Shown here one piece after another: positions 43,753-51,744 of a stretch of 64,000 nt of DNA. The translations under genes were made by a program, and so were the position numbers. The stretch is from positions 1-64,000 of the forward strand of contig NZ_JAGFOA010000005.1 in assembly GCF_017592545.1 (NCBI RefSeq). The letters are read 5' to 3'. A model generated the notes under the pieces. It was not told the origin of the DNA and ran no database searches. It saw only the letters and a list, made by a program, of their open reading frames with translations. This stretch comes from Microbacterium stercoris (GTDB lineage Bacteria; Actinomycetota; Actinomycetes; Actinomycetales; Microbacteriaceae). How positions within the stretch are numbered: position 1 is the first letter of the stretch; each line of letters opens with the position of its first letter.

Positions 43753-43839
43753 ACATGCCGGCGCGTTGGGGTGCTGCTCCGTCACTGCGCGAGGAGTCGG
43801 TAGCGTGGGGAGAACGGCCGACGAGCGAAGGGATCGACT

Positions 43840-44886
43840 GTGGCGCGCAAGGTGAGTGGGTCGGCGACGATCCGCGATGTCGCTCAGCTTGCTGGCGTGT
43901 CGATCAAGACGGTCTCGAACGTGCTCAACGGCTACCGGTATCTGCGCCCGGAGACCAAGGAGCGTGTCGAAGACGCGATCCGCGCGCTGGACTATCACGT
44001 CAACGTCTCGGCGCGGAACCTCGGGCGGGGGAGGACCGGGGCTATCGCCCTTGTCGTGCCGGCTCTGCGCAGCGTGTACTTCGCGGAACTGGCGGACGCC
44101 GTGATGCAGGAGGCCTCGGCGCGAGGCCTGACGGTCTTCATCGAGCAGACGAACAACGAGCGGGAGCGCGAACTGCGCGTGCTCGACGGCAGCTACCGGT
44201 CCCGGTTTGACGGTGTCATCTTCTCGCCGTTGGCTCTGGGACAGGACGACGTCGGTCTGTTCGATGTGAACTTCCCGCTCGTTGTGCTGGGCGAGCGAGT
44301 GTTCGACGTCGGAGCGGATCATGTGACGATGAGCAACGTCGCCGGCGCGCGGGCCGCCACGGATCACGTGCTGGATGCGGGCGCGAAGACGGTGGTGCCG
44401 TTGGGTCTGAAGGACGACGCATCATCGAGCAGCGGCACTCTCCGCTTCGAAGGACTCCGTCAGGCTCTGGCGGCGCGGGGTCTCGAGGTCGACCCTCGCT
44501 CGGTCATCGGGGTGCCCGACTACTTCCACGCCACCGGGGCCGCCACGATGGCGCAGATACTCGACCGCGGGGTGCGTCTGGATGCCGTGGTCGCCTTCAC
44601 CGACACGTTGGCGCTGGGGGCGATGTCGGTGCTGCAGGATCGAGGGCTCCGGGTCCCGGAGGACGTGCTCGTCATCGGGTTCGACAACATCGAGGAGTCC
44701 GGGTACTCCCGCCCCACACTGAGCACCATCGACCCCGGCACCCGTCTGATCGCCCGTCACGCCGTCGCGGCGCTGGAGGAGCGCATCGGCGCCAACGTGG
44801 ATGGCATCGCGCGCGAGGAGCAGCGCGCTCCCCGTCAGGTCGTCATCGACTTCGAACTGATCCAGCGACAGTCCACCACCCGCTGA
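43840..44886 (+). CDS. LacI family transcriptional regulator
   Basis: A 348-residue repressor-type protein. The N-terminal helix-turn-helix TIRDVAQLAGVSIKTVSNVLNG (about residues 10-31) and hinge helix HVNVSARNLGRGRTG are followed by a periplasmic-binding-like ligand domain with VVAFTDTLALGAM and VIGFDNIEESGYSRPTLSTI. The effector is probably a small saccharide or related compound, unspecified. It is transcribed away from the two-hydrolase operon and toward the tandem esterase gene, with similar palindromes in both flanking regions, so it most likely controls all three hydrolases and itself. Confidence 0.93.
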   Translation: MARKVSGSATIRDVAQLAGVSIKTVSNVLNGYRYLRPETKERVEDAIRALDYHVNVSARNLGRGRTGAIALVVPALRSVYFAELADAVMQEASARGLTVFIEQTNNERERELRVLDGSYRSRFDGVIFSPLALGQDDVGLFDVNFPLVVLGERVFDVGADHVTMSNVAGARAATDHVLDAGAKTVVPLGLKDDASSSSGTLRFEGLRQALAARGLEVDPRSVIGVPDYFHATGAATMAQILDRGVRLDAVVAFTDTLALGAMSVLQDRGLRVPEDVLVIGFDNIEESGYSRPTLSTIDPGTRLIARHAVAALEERIGANVDGIAREEQRAPRQVVIDFELIQRQSTTR

Positions 44887-44910
44887 TCAGGGCCTGCCAG
44901 GTGTCGCGCG

Positions 44911-44923
44911 CCACCGTGGTTGA
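44911..44923. promoter_or_regulatory. Candidate LacI-family operator 3
   Basis: On the minus strand this reads TCAACCACGGTGG, matching site 2 at 11 of 13 positions. It lies 178 bases before the tandem esterase start. Confidence 0.5.
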
Positions 44924-44928
44924 CGGTA

Positions 44929-44955
44929 GTACACCGGTGTAGTAAACCGGTGTAC
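44929..44955. promoter_or_regulatory. Paired ACCGGT inverted repeats upstream of the tandem esterase gene
   Basis: GTACACCGGT (44929-44938) and ACCGGTGTAC (44946-44955) form perfect ten-base arms around seven bases. Each half also contains its own palindrome centred on CCGG. The symmetry suggests two dimers of a regulator bound side by side, or a cruciform. The remaining 146 bases to the ATG hold a long leader with a GGAAGG ribosome site; I see no further element. Confidence 0.55.
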
Positions 44956-45101
44956 TGGGAAGCGCAAGGTCAGCTTTCGCTCCTGCTGGGACGGAGTGGT
45001 TCCTCCCGGGGCGGACGCGGCAGCGGTCCGATCGATGCGGATCGGGCTGGTCTTCGTCGCGTTCGAAGACGTCATCACTGCAACGAATGGAAGGCTGTTC
45101 A

Positions 45102-47312
45102 ATGGCGAACTATCCATCGGCGACCCGGCACCGCGTCACGCGCGGCGTCGGCGCCGCCCTGGCGCTCACGCTGAGCGCCGCGGGCTTGGCTGCAGTGGCG
45201 GTTCCCGCCGCTGCGGCAACGGGTTCTGCGGACTCGGATCCGTGGGAGTCGCAGCGCGGGATCTACCACTACTTCACCGTCCCCAAGACGTCGGTGCCTT
45301 CGGGCGCCTGCGGCAACTCGACGGGTGCGGGCGCCGAGCTGGCGGGCAACATCGGGCCGTCGGGCACCTGGGCGGCCGTCGGGCTGGACGCGAACGGCTC
45401 CAACTGCGTCGCGAACATCGGTCCCATGGAGCCCGGCCTGTACTACTACGAGTACGTGGCGACCAAGGCCGACCGCTCCAAGGTGACCTTCCGGCACCCC
45501 GACGCGACCACGCAGATCGCCTCTCACCCCGACTGGAACACGCTCTTCGTGCCCGGACCCGAGGTCGAGTGGATGGATGACGTGGAGACCGGCGGTGGCA
45601 CGGTGTCAGCGCTGGAGTACGGCGGTGACGAGCCGGCCATGGTGTGGACGCCCCCGGGCTACACCACCAAGACCGCCAAGGCGCATCCGGTGCTCTACCT
45701 CCTCGGCGACGAGGGGCAGTCGGTGAGCGAGTGGCTGGAGCTCGGCCGTGCCGCGCAGATCCTCGACAACCTCTCCCTCGAGGGCGACCTTGCGTCGATG
45801 GTCGTGGTCATGGCGGATCTGGAGGGCGACGGTTCTCGCGCGGAGCTGATGGACGACCTCATTCCGGCCGTCAAGCAGGGCTACAACGTCTCTCGCAAGG
45901 TGAAGGAGACGGGTATCGCCGGAATCGGCGAGGGCGCGGCGCAGGCGATCTCCCTCGCTCTGGACGAGCCGGGCGTCTTCGGCTCGGTCGGCTCCCTCTC
46001 GGGTGCGCTTCCCGCGGGCACCGAGGTGACCGCCGCCGAGGCCCGCAAGGTCAACGCCAAGACCGACCTGATGCGCTTCTACGTGGGCAACACCCTCGAC
46101 CCGGCGTACAACACGACCTACGAGGCGATGCAGACACTCGCCCAGGCCGGTGTCCGGATCGAGTTCGATGGCGTTCACCCCGAGACGGGCGGCGTCTGGG
46201 ACACGTGGCGGGAGAACCTCCGTGACTTCGCCAGCCGCGCCTTCCAGCCCCACGTCGAGGATCGCGGGATGAGCGAGGGGCACCGAGAGCTCACGCAGCC
46301 CTACACGGCGCCGTCCGTCGGCAGCATCACCACCCCGCACATCGATGACAACGGGATGGTCACCTTCGAGACCGGCACCCAGTGGGCCAACGCGAAGGAC
46401 GTCGTTCTGTGGGGCAACTGGGCCCCGAACGGCCAGTGGTTCCGTATCCCGCTCGCCAAGCAGGGTGACCGCTGGCGCGCCACCATCGGTCCGATCGACG
46501 GGTACTACTACTGGCGCTACGAGGTCGACGGAGTCGCCTTCCACGATCCGGCCGACACCAAGAACACGGAGAACATCGAGAGCCAGCTGTTCGTCCCCGG
46601 CGGCGTGCGCACGCCGCTGCTCGCCGACCTCCCTGCGGAGAAGACCGGCGACCTCGCCACGCTCAGCTACTCCGGCGCATTCGGGGCCTCGAAGCTGAAG
46701 GTGTGGACGCCGGCCGACTACGACGAGAACCGGGCGGAGCCGTATCCGGTGCTGTACCTCTATCACGGCTTCGGACAGAACTACGCGTCGTGGACCGAGG
46801 TCGGTCGCGCAGCCCAGGTGCTCGACAACCTCTACGAGCGCGGCGAGCTCGAGCCGATGGTCGTTGTGATGCCCGGTTATCCAGGCGCACCGTCCGACAT
46901 GTGGAACGACCTCTCCGGCAGCGTTATGCCGCTCGTGGACGGGCAGTACAACGTCTCCGACGAGCCGGCCGAACGTGCGCTCGCGGGTCTGTCGTGGGGT
47001 GGCTACCTCACGCACAACACGATGGTGAACCATCCCGGAGAGTTCGCCTACTTCGGTATGTTCTCCCCGCCCTTCGCCCGCGCGGCGGTGAATCCGTCGA
47101 CGCCGGCCGGTCAGACGGCGATCGCCTCGACCGAGCTCGTCGATCTGTTCGCCGGCGACGTCGACACCGGTGCGGTGAACGCCATCAACAGCATGGAGTC
47201 GAACCTCACCACCGCCGGGATCCCCGTCGTCAAGACGGTCATCCCGGGACCGCACGGCTTCGACGTGTGGTGGCAGGGGCTGAGCGACTTCCTCCCTCGC
47301 ATCTTCAAGTGA
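45102..47312 (+). CDS. Secreted tandem esterase with one dead and one active domain
   Basis: A 736-residue exported protein: signal peptide to about residue 37, then two copies of a unit made of an E-set/CBM48-like beta module and a CE1-type esterase domain. The second esterase has nucleophile S631 in AGLSWGG and the histidine in GPHGFDVWW. In the first the matching elbow is AGIGEGA (G276 in place of serine), although GVHPETGG and the fold markers PVLYLLGDEG and AAQILDNL are kept; it is likely catalytically dead and may bind substrate. Start 45102 is chosen over 45087 because a GGAAGG site fits it. Feruloyl/acetyl-esterase-like; substrate unknown. Confidence 0.85.
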   Translation: MANYPSATRHRVTRGVGAALALTLSAAGLAAVAVPAAAATGSADSDPWESQRGIYHYFTVPKTSVPSGACGNSTGAGAELAGNIGPSGTWAAVGLDANGSNCVANIGPMEPGLYYYEYVATKADRSKVTFRHPDATTQIASHPDWNTLFVPGPEVEWMDDVETGGGTVSALEYGGDEPAMVWTPPGYTTKTAKAHPVLYLLGDEGQSVSEWLELGRAAQILDNLSLEGDLASMVVVMADLEGDGSRAELMDDLIPAVKQGYNVSRKVKETGIAGIGEGAAQAISLALDEPGVFGSVGSLSGALPAGTEVTAAEARKVNAKTDLMRFYVGNTLDPAYNTTYEAMQTLAQAGVRIEFDGVHPETGGVWDTWRENLRDFASRAFQPHVEDRGMSEGHRELTQPYTAPSVGSITTPHIDDNGMVTFETGTQWANAKDVVLWGNWAPNGQWFRIPLAKQGDRWRATIGPIDGYYYWRYEVDGVAFHDPADTKNTENIESQLFVPGGVRTPLLADLPAEKTGDLATLSYSGAFGASKLKVWTPADYDENRAEPYPVLYLYHGFGQNYASWTEVGRAAQVLDNLYERGELEPMVVVMPGYPGAPSDMWNDLSGSVMPLVDGQYNVSDEPAERALAGLSWGGYLTHNTMVNHPGEFAYFGMFSPPFARAAVNPSTPAGQTAIASTELVDLFAGDVDTGAVNAINSMESNLTTAGIPVVKTVIPGPHGFDVWWQGLSDFLPRIFK

Positions 47313-47340
47313 GGCAGGCGATCGCTGTCGCGTGACGCGA

Positions 47341-47378
47341 CGAGGCGGCAGGTCGGAGGCTCCGGCTCTGCCGCCTCG
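47341..47378. terminator. Terminator after the tandem esterase gene
   Basis: Eleven-base perfect outer arms (47341-47351, 47368-47378) enclosing a smaller hairpin; convergent with the following membrane-protein gene. Confidence 0.75.
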
Positions 47379-47417
47379 CTGTTGCTCCGGTGTGGGCGAT
47401 GTCACCACGTCCCGAGC

Positions 47418-47912
47418 TCACCCGTGCGCGGCGAGCTGAAGAACGATGACGATGAGGCCCAGCGCGGCCTCCGCGCCGAGCACAAGCAGCCGCTGCCACC
47501 ACACCAGCGGCACGCGTCGCGCAGCGAGGTAGCCGATGCCGACCAGCGCAACGAGGAGGGCGACGGCCCCCGCGGTCAAGGCGGTCTCGGTGCGCCAGAG
47601 TCCGAGCGCAGCCGCACCCAGGAACGCCAGCGGGAGCACAACGGCGCCGACGGCGCTGAACGTGGTCGCCGTCGCGTGACGCAGCTCGTCTCGTCGGAGC
47701 AGCCTCTGATGCACAACAAGATGCGACACCACGTCCGAGGTGAAGACGGCGAACAAGGTGCCGAGCACGGTGACGGAGAGGGTGATGATCGCCTCGAGAG
47801 CGGACACGTGCCCGTGCGCGAGGAGAGTCACGGTGACGGCGAGCGCGGCGAACGTCACATAGATGCGCTCCTTGAGTCGATCTGCGCGCAGTTGGCGGTC
47901 GTCATCGTTCAC
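47418..47912 (-). CDS. Four-helix membrane protein of unknown function
   Basis: Not recognised with confidence. It has 164 residues with a charged cytosolic start (NDDDRQLRADRLKERIYVTF) and four hydrophobic spans. The GTG overlaps the stop of the AI-2E transporter gene by four bases, so it is the last gene of that operon. Confidence 0.75.
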   Translation of the reverse strand: MNDDDRQLRADRLKERIYVTFAALAVTVTLLAHGHVSALEAIITLSVTVLGTLFAVFTSDVVSHLVVHQRLLRRDELRHATATTFSAVGAVVLPLAFLGAAALGLWRTETALTAGAVALLVALVGIGYLAARRVPLVWWQRLLVLGAEAALGLIVIVLQLAAHG

Positions 47913-49048
47913 GGAGCACCTCTTTCCGGATCGCGCGCCGGACGGGCGCGGCGTGGCGCGGCGTCGACGAAGCCCGCGAGCCACTGAGCAGAAGGGACTC
48001 CGTCGATGAAGACGGCTTTGACGAGCAGGCTGAAGGGGATCGCGAGCACGGCGCCGAGCGGCCCGAGCACCCAGGCCCAGAAGATGACCGAGGCCATCGT
48101 CACGGTCATCGACATGCCGACCGCGCTGCCGACGAACCTCGCCGGAAGCAGCGAGGTGATGATCGAGTTCAGCACCACGTACACGGCGATCACCAGCAGC
48201 ATCCCCGGCCAGCCGTGGTCGAGCAGCGCGAGAAGGGCCGGGGGCACCAGGCCGATGATGAACCCGACGTAGGGGATGAAATTGCAGGCCGTGGCGAGCA
48301 GTCCCCACAGCAGCGGGTGGGGGATGTCGAGCGCCCACAGGAAGAGGGCGTCGAGGGCGCCGACGATGATCGCGAACACGCCCGTGACCGCGACGTACCG
48401 GCGCACGTTCCGCGCGAAGGCGACCAGCGAGGTCGCCAGGCGCGGGTGATCGCGGTCGAGCGCGGCGGCACGTTGCGTCAGCTGAGCCGACTCGATGCCC
48501 ATGAAGATCAGGAGGCTGTAGAACAGGATCAGGCCCGTACCCACCGAGATGAGCGACGGGATCTGCGCCGTCAGCCACCGCGCCAGCGCGGCGATGTCCA
48601 CGCTCTCCAGCAGCTCGCGGATCTGGGGGGTGCCGATGCCGAGGTGCGCGAGGGCATCCGTGACCTCGGTCAGGGACGCGAGCGCCGCGGCGCCGTAGGC
48701 GGGCAGGATCGTCGCCAGGCGGGCGAGTCCGTAGAGGACGAGCGCCACCAGGGCCGCCAGGATGCCGAAGGCGGCGAGGATCATCGCGGTCAGGGCGAGC
48801 GCGCGAGGCGCCCCGCGTTGTGCGAGTCCCGCGTACACGGGATGCACGAGGATGACCATCACCAGAGCGAGGAATGCCGGGGCGATGAGCCAGGCCAGTT
48901 CACGCATTCCCAGGATGACGACGAACACCGCGATCAGCCAGAGGGCGACGGCGGGAAGCCCTGCGGCTCGTTGCGGAGCCGGATCCACAGGCGCCGTCAT
49001 CGGCTGAGAGGGCCGGCGCAGCCCGGCCCGCGCGCGAAGGCGCTTCAC
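47909..49048 (-). CDS. AI-2E family transporter
   Basis: Polytopic membrane protein of the PerM/AI-2E exporter family (379 residues from GTG 49048, 363 from ATG 49000). It has about eight helices and the family motif GLLATACNFIPYVGFIIGLVP near residue 260. Members have been linked to autoinducer export, Na+/H+ exchange or peptide transport, so the name is only a family label. GTG 49048 is preferred because it overlaps the lapA stop as GTGA, the same coupling seen at the next junction. Confidence 0.85.
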   Translation of the reverse strand: MKRLRARAGLRRPSQPMTAPVDPAPQRAAGLPAVALWLIAVFVVILGMRELAWLIAPAFLALVMVILVHPVYAGLAQRGAPRALALTAMILAAFGILAALVALVLYGLARLATILPAYGAAALASLTEVTDALAHLGIGTPQIRELLESVDIAALARWLTAQIPSLISVGTGLILFYSLLIFMGIESAQLTQRAAALDRDHPRLATSLVAFARNVRRYVAVTGVFAIIVGALDALFLWALDIPHPLLWGLLATACNFIPYVGFIIGLVPPALLALLDHGWPGMLLVIAVYVVLNSIITSLLPARFVGSAVGMSMTVTMASVIFWAWVLGPLGAVLAIPFSLLVKAVFIDGVPSAQWLAGFVDAAPRRARPARDPERGAP

Positions 49049-49290
49049 CGTCGGCCGCGCGGACGCTGACGCCGGCTTCCTGGGCGCATCCAGCCGATCG
49101 TGATGCCCACCGCGAGCAGCACGGCGAACCAGATCCACATCGGCAGCGTCAGCGTGATCCCGAAGAAGATGATCGGCACGCTGTGCACGTTCGAGAAGAC
49201 GAAGATCAGCGCCGCGGCGGTCAGGACCAGCGACAGGATCAGCCGCGCGCTCCAGAATCCGTTCTCCTGTGTGTCGCTCTGCCGTGTCAT
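49045..49290 (-). CDS. LapA (DUF1049) domain membrane protein
   Basis: An 81-residue protein with two membrane helices separated by NVHSVPIIFFGITLTLPMW, the lipopolysaccharide assembly protein A pattern, and a basic C-terminal tail. In organisms without LPS its role is unknown. A strong GAGGAGGC ribosome site precedes the ATG. Confidence 0.85.
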   Translation of the reverse strand: MTRQSDTQENGFWSARLILSLVLTAAALIFVFSNVHSVPIIFFGITLTLPMWIWFAVLLAVGITIGWMRPGSRRQRPRGRR

Positions 49291-49324
49291 GGTGCCTCCT
49301 CGCTGGTGGACGACCCGATGGGTG

Positions 49325-50644
49325 TCAGATGGTGTCGAGCTTCGCGTCGATCTCGGGGAAACGGATCACGCTCAGATCATCGACCACGGTGCCCCGCGCG
49401 ATGACCGCGAACGGTGCGGCCAGCGTCCGGAGATCGTCGAGGGGGTTTGCCTCCGTCAGGACGATGTCGGCGGCAAGCCCGGCCGCGATCGTCCCCGTCT
49501 CCGTGTCGAGGCCCAGAATCTGCGCGTTCGACTGGGTCGCGGCGTGCAGCGCGCGGGCCGGGCTGAGCCCGCCGACGCGGACGAGCAGGTCGAGTTCCCG
49601 CCAGGTGTTGTAGTGGGTCACGAAGGTCAGCGCCGAGTCGGTGCCCATTCCGAGCGCGATGTCGTGCTCGATGGCGGTGCGGATACCCTCGAGCATCTCG
49701 TCGAGGACCATGACGGCGTTCGCCTTGTTCACCTCATTGATGCCGGTGACCTCGTTGCCGAGACGCACCAAGGGAAGGCATGCCTGCAGGGTGGGGATGA
49801 GCGCGGATCGACCGTGGAGAGCGCGCGGGTTGTCGTTGAAGAGCGCGATGATCTCGTCGTTCATCGCCGCGCCGTGCTCGATGGTGTCGACCCCCGCGCG
49901 GAGCGCCGCCGCGATGCCCGCCGCGCTCTGCGCATGCGCGGCGACGAGGATGCCGGCCCCGTGGGCCTCCTCGCAGATCGCCGTCATCTCCTCCTCGGTC
50001 ATCTCGGGGCGGCCGGCCTGACCGATGGTCTTCGCATCGGTGACGCCACCCGTCGCGGCGATCTTGATGGCCTTCACGCCGCGCTTGATGTTCTCGCGCA
50101 CGTTGCGGCGGGCATCCCAGGGGTTGTCGCTGATCAGCGCGATCTGCGGCGCGCCGTGCCCACCGGTCACCGCCAGGAGGGGGCCGGATGCGAGCAGCCG
50201 AGGTCCGACGAGATCGCCGCGATCGATCGCCGCGGCGATCTCCACGCCCTCGTAGCCCGGGTCGCCGACGCTGCGGATCGTCGTCACTCCGGTCTTCAGC
50301 TGCGTGACCACCGCGTCCCTGGTGCGCTTGCGCAGATAGGCGCGCCCCACCGGGCTCTTCATGAAGATCGACACGAGCTTCTCGGCGCGCTCGCTGAGGA
50401 GGATCGGCGGCAGCGGCTTGCCTTCCGAGAACAGGTGCGCGTGCGCGTTGATCATGCCCGGCATGGCGAAGCGCCCGGTTCCGTCGATGATCCGCGCCCC
50501 CGCCGGGATCGCGGCCGCTGAGGCCGCGCCGACGGCGGAGATCCGTCCGCTCGCATCCGTGACGATCGTCGAGTCGGGCAGCACTGTGCCCTCGCGATCT
50601 CCGGTGACGAGGGTGACGTTGCGGATGACGAGCGGAGCAGCCAC
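49325..50644 (-). CDS. Amidohydrolase family protein
   Basis: Metal-dependent hydrolase of 439 residues in the dipeptidase/prolidase-like group. Visible ligands are NAHAHLF (HxH), the lysine in VKAIKIAATGG that would be carboxylated, VAAHAQSAAG, DTIEHGAAM and the late GMGTDSA. Beta-sandwich strands flank the barrel. Substrate unknown. The GTG at 50644 is the first start compatible with the N-terminal strand PLVIRNVTLVTGD; its ribosome site is poor. The 94-base gap to doxX shows no clear promoter. Confidence 0.85.
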   Translation of the reverse strand: MAAPLVIRNVTLVTGDREGTVLPDSTIVTDASGRISAVGAASAAAIPAGARIIDGTGRFAMPGMINAHAHLFSEGKPLPPILLSERAEKLVSIFMKSPVGRAYLRKRTRDAVVTQLKTGVTTIRSVGDPGYEGVEIAAAIDRGDLVGPRLLASGPLLAVTGGHGAPQIALISDNPWDARRNVRENIKRGVKAIKIAATGGVTDAKTIGQAGRPEMTEEEMTAICEEAHGAGILVAAHAQSAAGIAAALRAGVDTIEHGAAMNDEIIALFNDNPRALHGRSALIPTLQACLPLVRLGNEVTGINEVNKANAVMVLDEMLEGIRTAIEHDIALGMGTDSALTFVTHYNTWRELDLLVRVGGLSPARALHAATQSNAQILGLDTETGTIAAGLAADIVLTEANPLDDLRTLAAPFAVIARGTVVDDLSVIRFPEIDAKLDTI

Positions 50645-50738
50645 GTGGATCTCATCTCTCGTGCGGAGTAGGTGCCCCTCACGCTTACCAGGGCGCAGGT
50701 ACTCGCGGCAAGACTCTGCGCCGGCGCCGGAGCCGGGC

Positions 50739-51209
50739 TCAGCGGCGGGACCGGGAGGCTCCTCGCCGGGCACCGAGTCGCGGGCGGTCGCGCCAGGCCG
50801 CCGTCGACCACAGGGCGAGGAGCACCAGCAGCGGCTGGAAGAAGAGACGGACGAACCGCTTCGCGTCGGTGTCGAGCCCGAAGCCGTCCTTGCCGCCGAG
50901 CCACTGCGCGATGTTGCCGGGAAAGATCGCGATGAAGAAGAGCGCGACCGCGAGACCGACGGGAACCCGGCGGCGGGGAACCGCGATCAGCGCCGCGCCC
51001 AGCGCGATCTCGGCGACGCCCGACCCGACCACCACGACGTCGGGGTCCACCGGCAGCAGCTCCGGCACCTGGTCGCGGAACTCGACTCGCGCGAAGGTGA
51101 GGTGTCCGATGCCGGCGAACGCGAGCATCGCGCCGAGCAGGGTCCGCCCGACGGTTCGGGCCACGTGCGTCTTCGGCCTCGGTGCGAGGAGCTGCCGCCA
51201 GACATTCAT
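50739..51209 (-). CDS. DoxX-like membrane protein
   Basis: A 156-residue protein with four hydrophobic spans and the DoxX pattern (LLGAMLAFAGIGHLTF, then VPELLPVDPDVVVVGSGVAEIALGAAL). DoxX proteins take part in oxidative-stress and quinone-linked redox complexes in some actinobacteria. Its ATG overlaps the stop of the OhrR-like gene, so it is co-regulated with it. Confidence 0.82.
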   Translation of the reverse strand: MNVWRQLLAPRPKTHVARTVGRTLLGAMLAFAGIGHLTFARVEFRDQVPELLPVDPDVVVVGSGVAEIALGAALIAVPRRRVPVGLAVALFFIAIFPGNIAQWLGGKDGFGLDTDAKRFVRLFFQPLLVLLALWSTAAWRDRPRLGARRGASRSRR

Positions 51210-51676
51210 CGTGATCCTTCTTTCTGTCGAGCGGATACTTGCGCGCCGTCGCGCACGTCGTCCATTCCCGCGGTGAGTCGGTGGAGGGCATCGACGAGCC
51301 GGAGCGCGGATTCGATGTCGGGCAGTCCCATCCCGCGCGCGATCGCCGCGGGGATGTGGGCGAGCTCCGCGCGCAGCTCCTGCGCGCGGACGGTCGGGGA
51401 GATCATGACCACGCGCTGATCACGCGCGCTGCGGTGGCGCTCGATGAGCCCCTTCTCCTCGAGCCGCTTCAGCAGCGGGGAGAGGGTGCCCGAGTCGAGC
51501 TCGAGCGCTTCGCCCATCGCGTTCACTGACTGCTCTCCTTCGAGCCAGAGCGCGACCAGCGCGAGGTACTGCGGGTAGCTCAGCGACCAGGGTTCGAGCA
51601 GACTCGTATAGGCCCGGGTCGTGGCTCGGCTCGCCGAGTACAACGAGAAGCACACCATCTGATCGATCCCTGACAT
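51206..51676 (-). CDS. OhrR-like MarR family redox-sensing regulator
   Basis: A 156-residue winged-helix repressor. Cys9 in DQMVCFSLYSASRA matches the peroxide-reactive cysteine of OhrR, with the tyrosine partner in YPQYLALVALW. The DNA-binding helix is MGEALELDSGTLSPLLKRLEEKG with the wing at DQRVVMIS. OhrR normally represses ohr in response to organic peroxides; no ohr gene is next to it. Instead it diverges from a quinone-oxidoreductase-type gene across 68 bases that contain palindromic sequence. Confidence 0.9.
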   Translation of the reverse strand: MSGIDQMVCFSLYSASRATTRAYTSLLEPWSLSYPQYLALVALWLEGEQSVNAMGEALELDSGTLSPLLKRLEEKGLIERHRSARDQRVVMISPTVRAQELRAELAHIPAAIARGMGLPDIESALRLVDALHRLTAGMDDVRDGAQVSARQKEGSR

Positions 51677-51686
51677 CCGGGTAGTG

Positions 51687-51716
51687 TTGCACGCAATTAG
51701 ATTGTGCACAACTAAG
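51687..51716. promoter_or_regulatory. Candidate OhrR/MarR operator
   Basis: Two overlapping palindromes lie midway between divergent starts: CAATTAGATTG (51694-51704) and TTGTGCACAA (51702-51711). The first resembles the CAATT/AATTG cores of OhrR boxes. Possible TTGTGC and TAAGTT promoter elements overlap the same bases on the two strands. Confidence 0.6.
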
Positions 51717-51744
51717 TTTGTTGGCAGAGGAAGGGCAGGTCCAC

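Noticed and set aside
45606..47408. 600-codon frame antisense to the tandem esterase
   Set aside because: Composition is a Val/Arg/Gly/Glu-rich shadow, and the plus strand encodes a clear secreted esterase.
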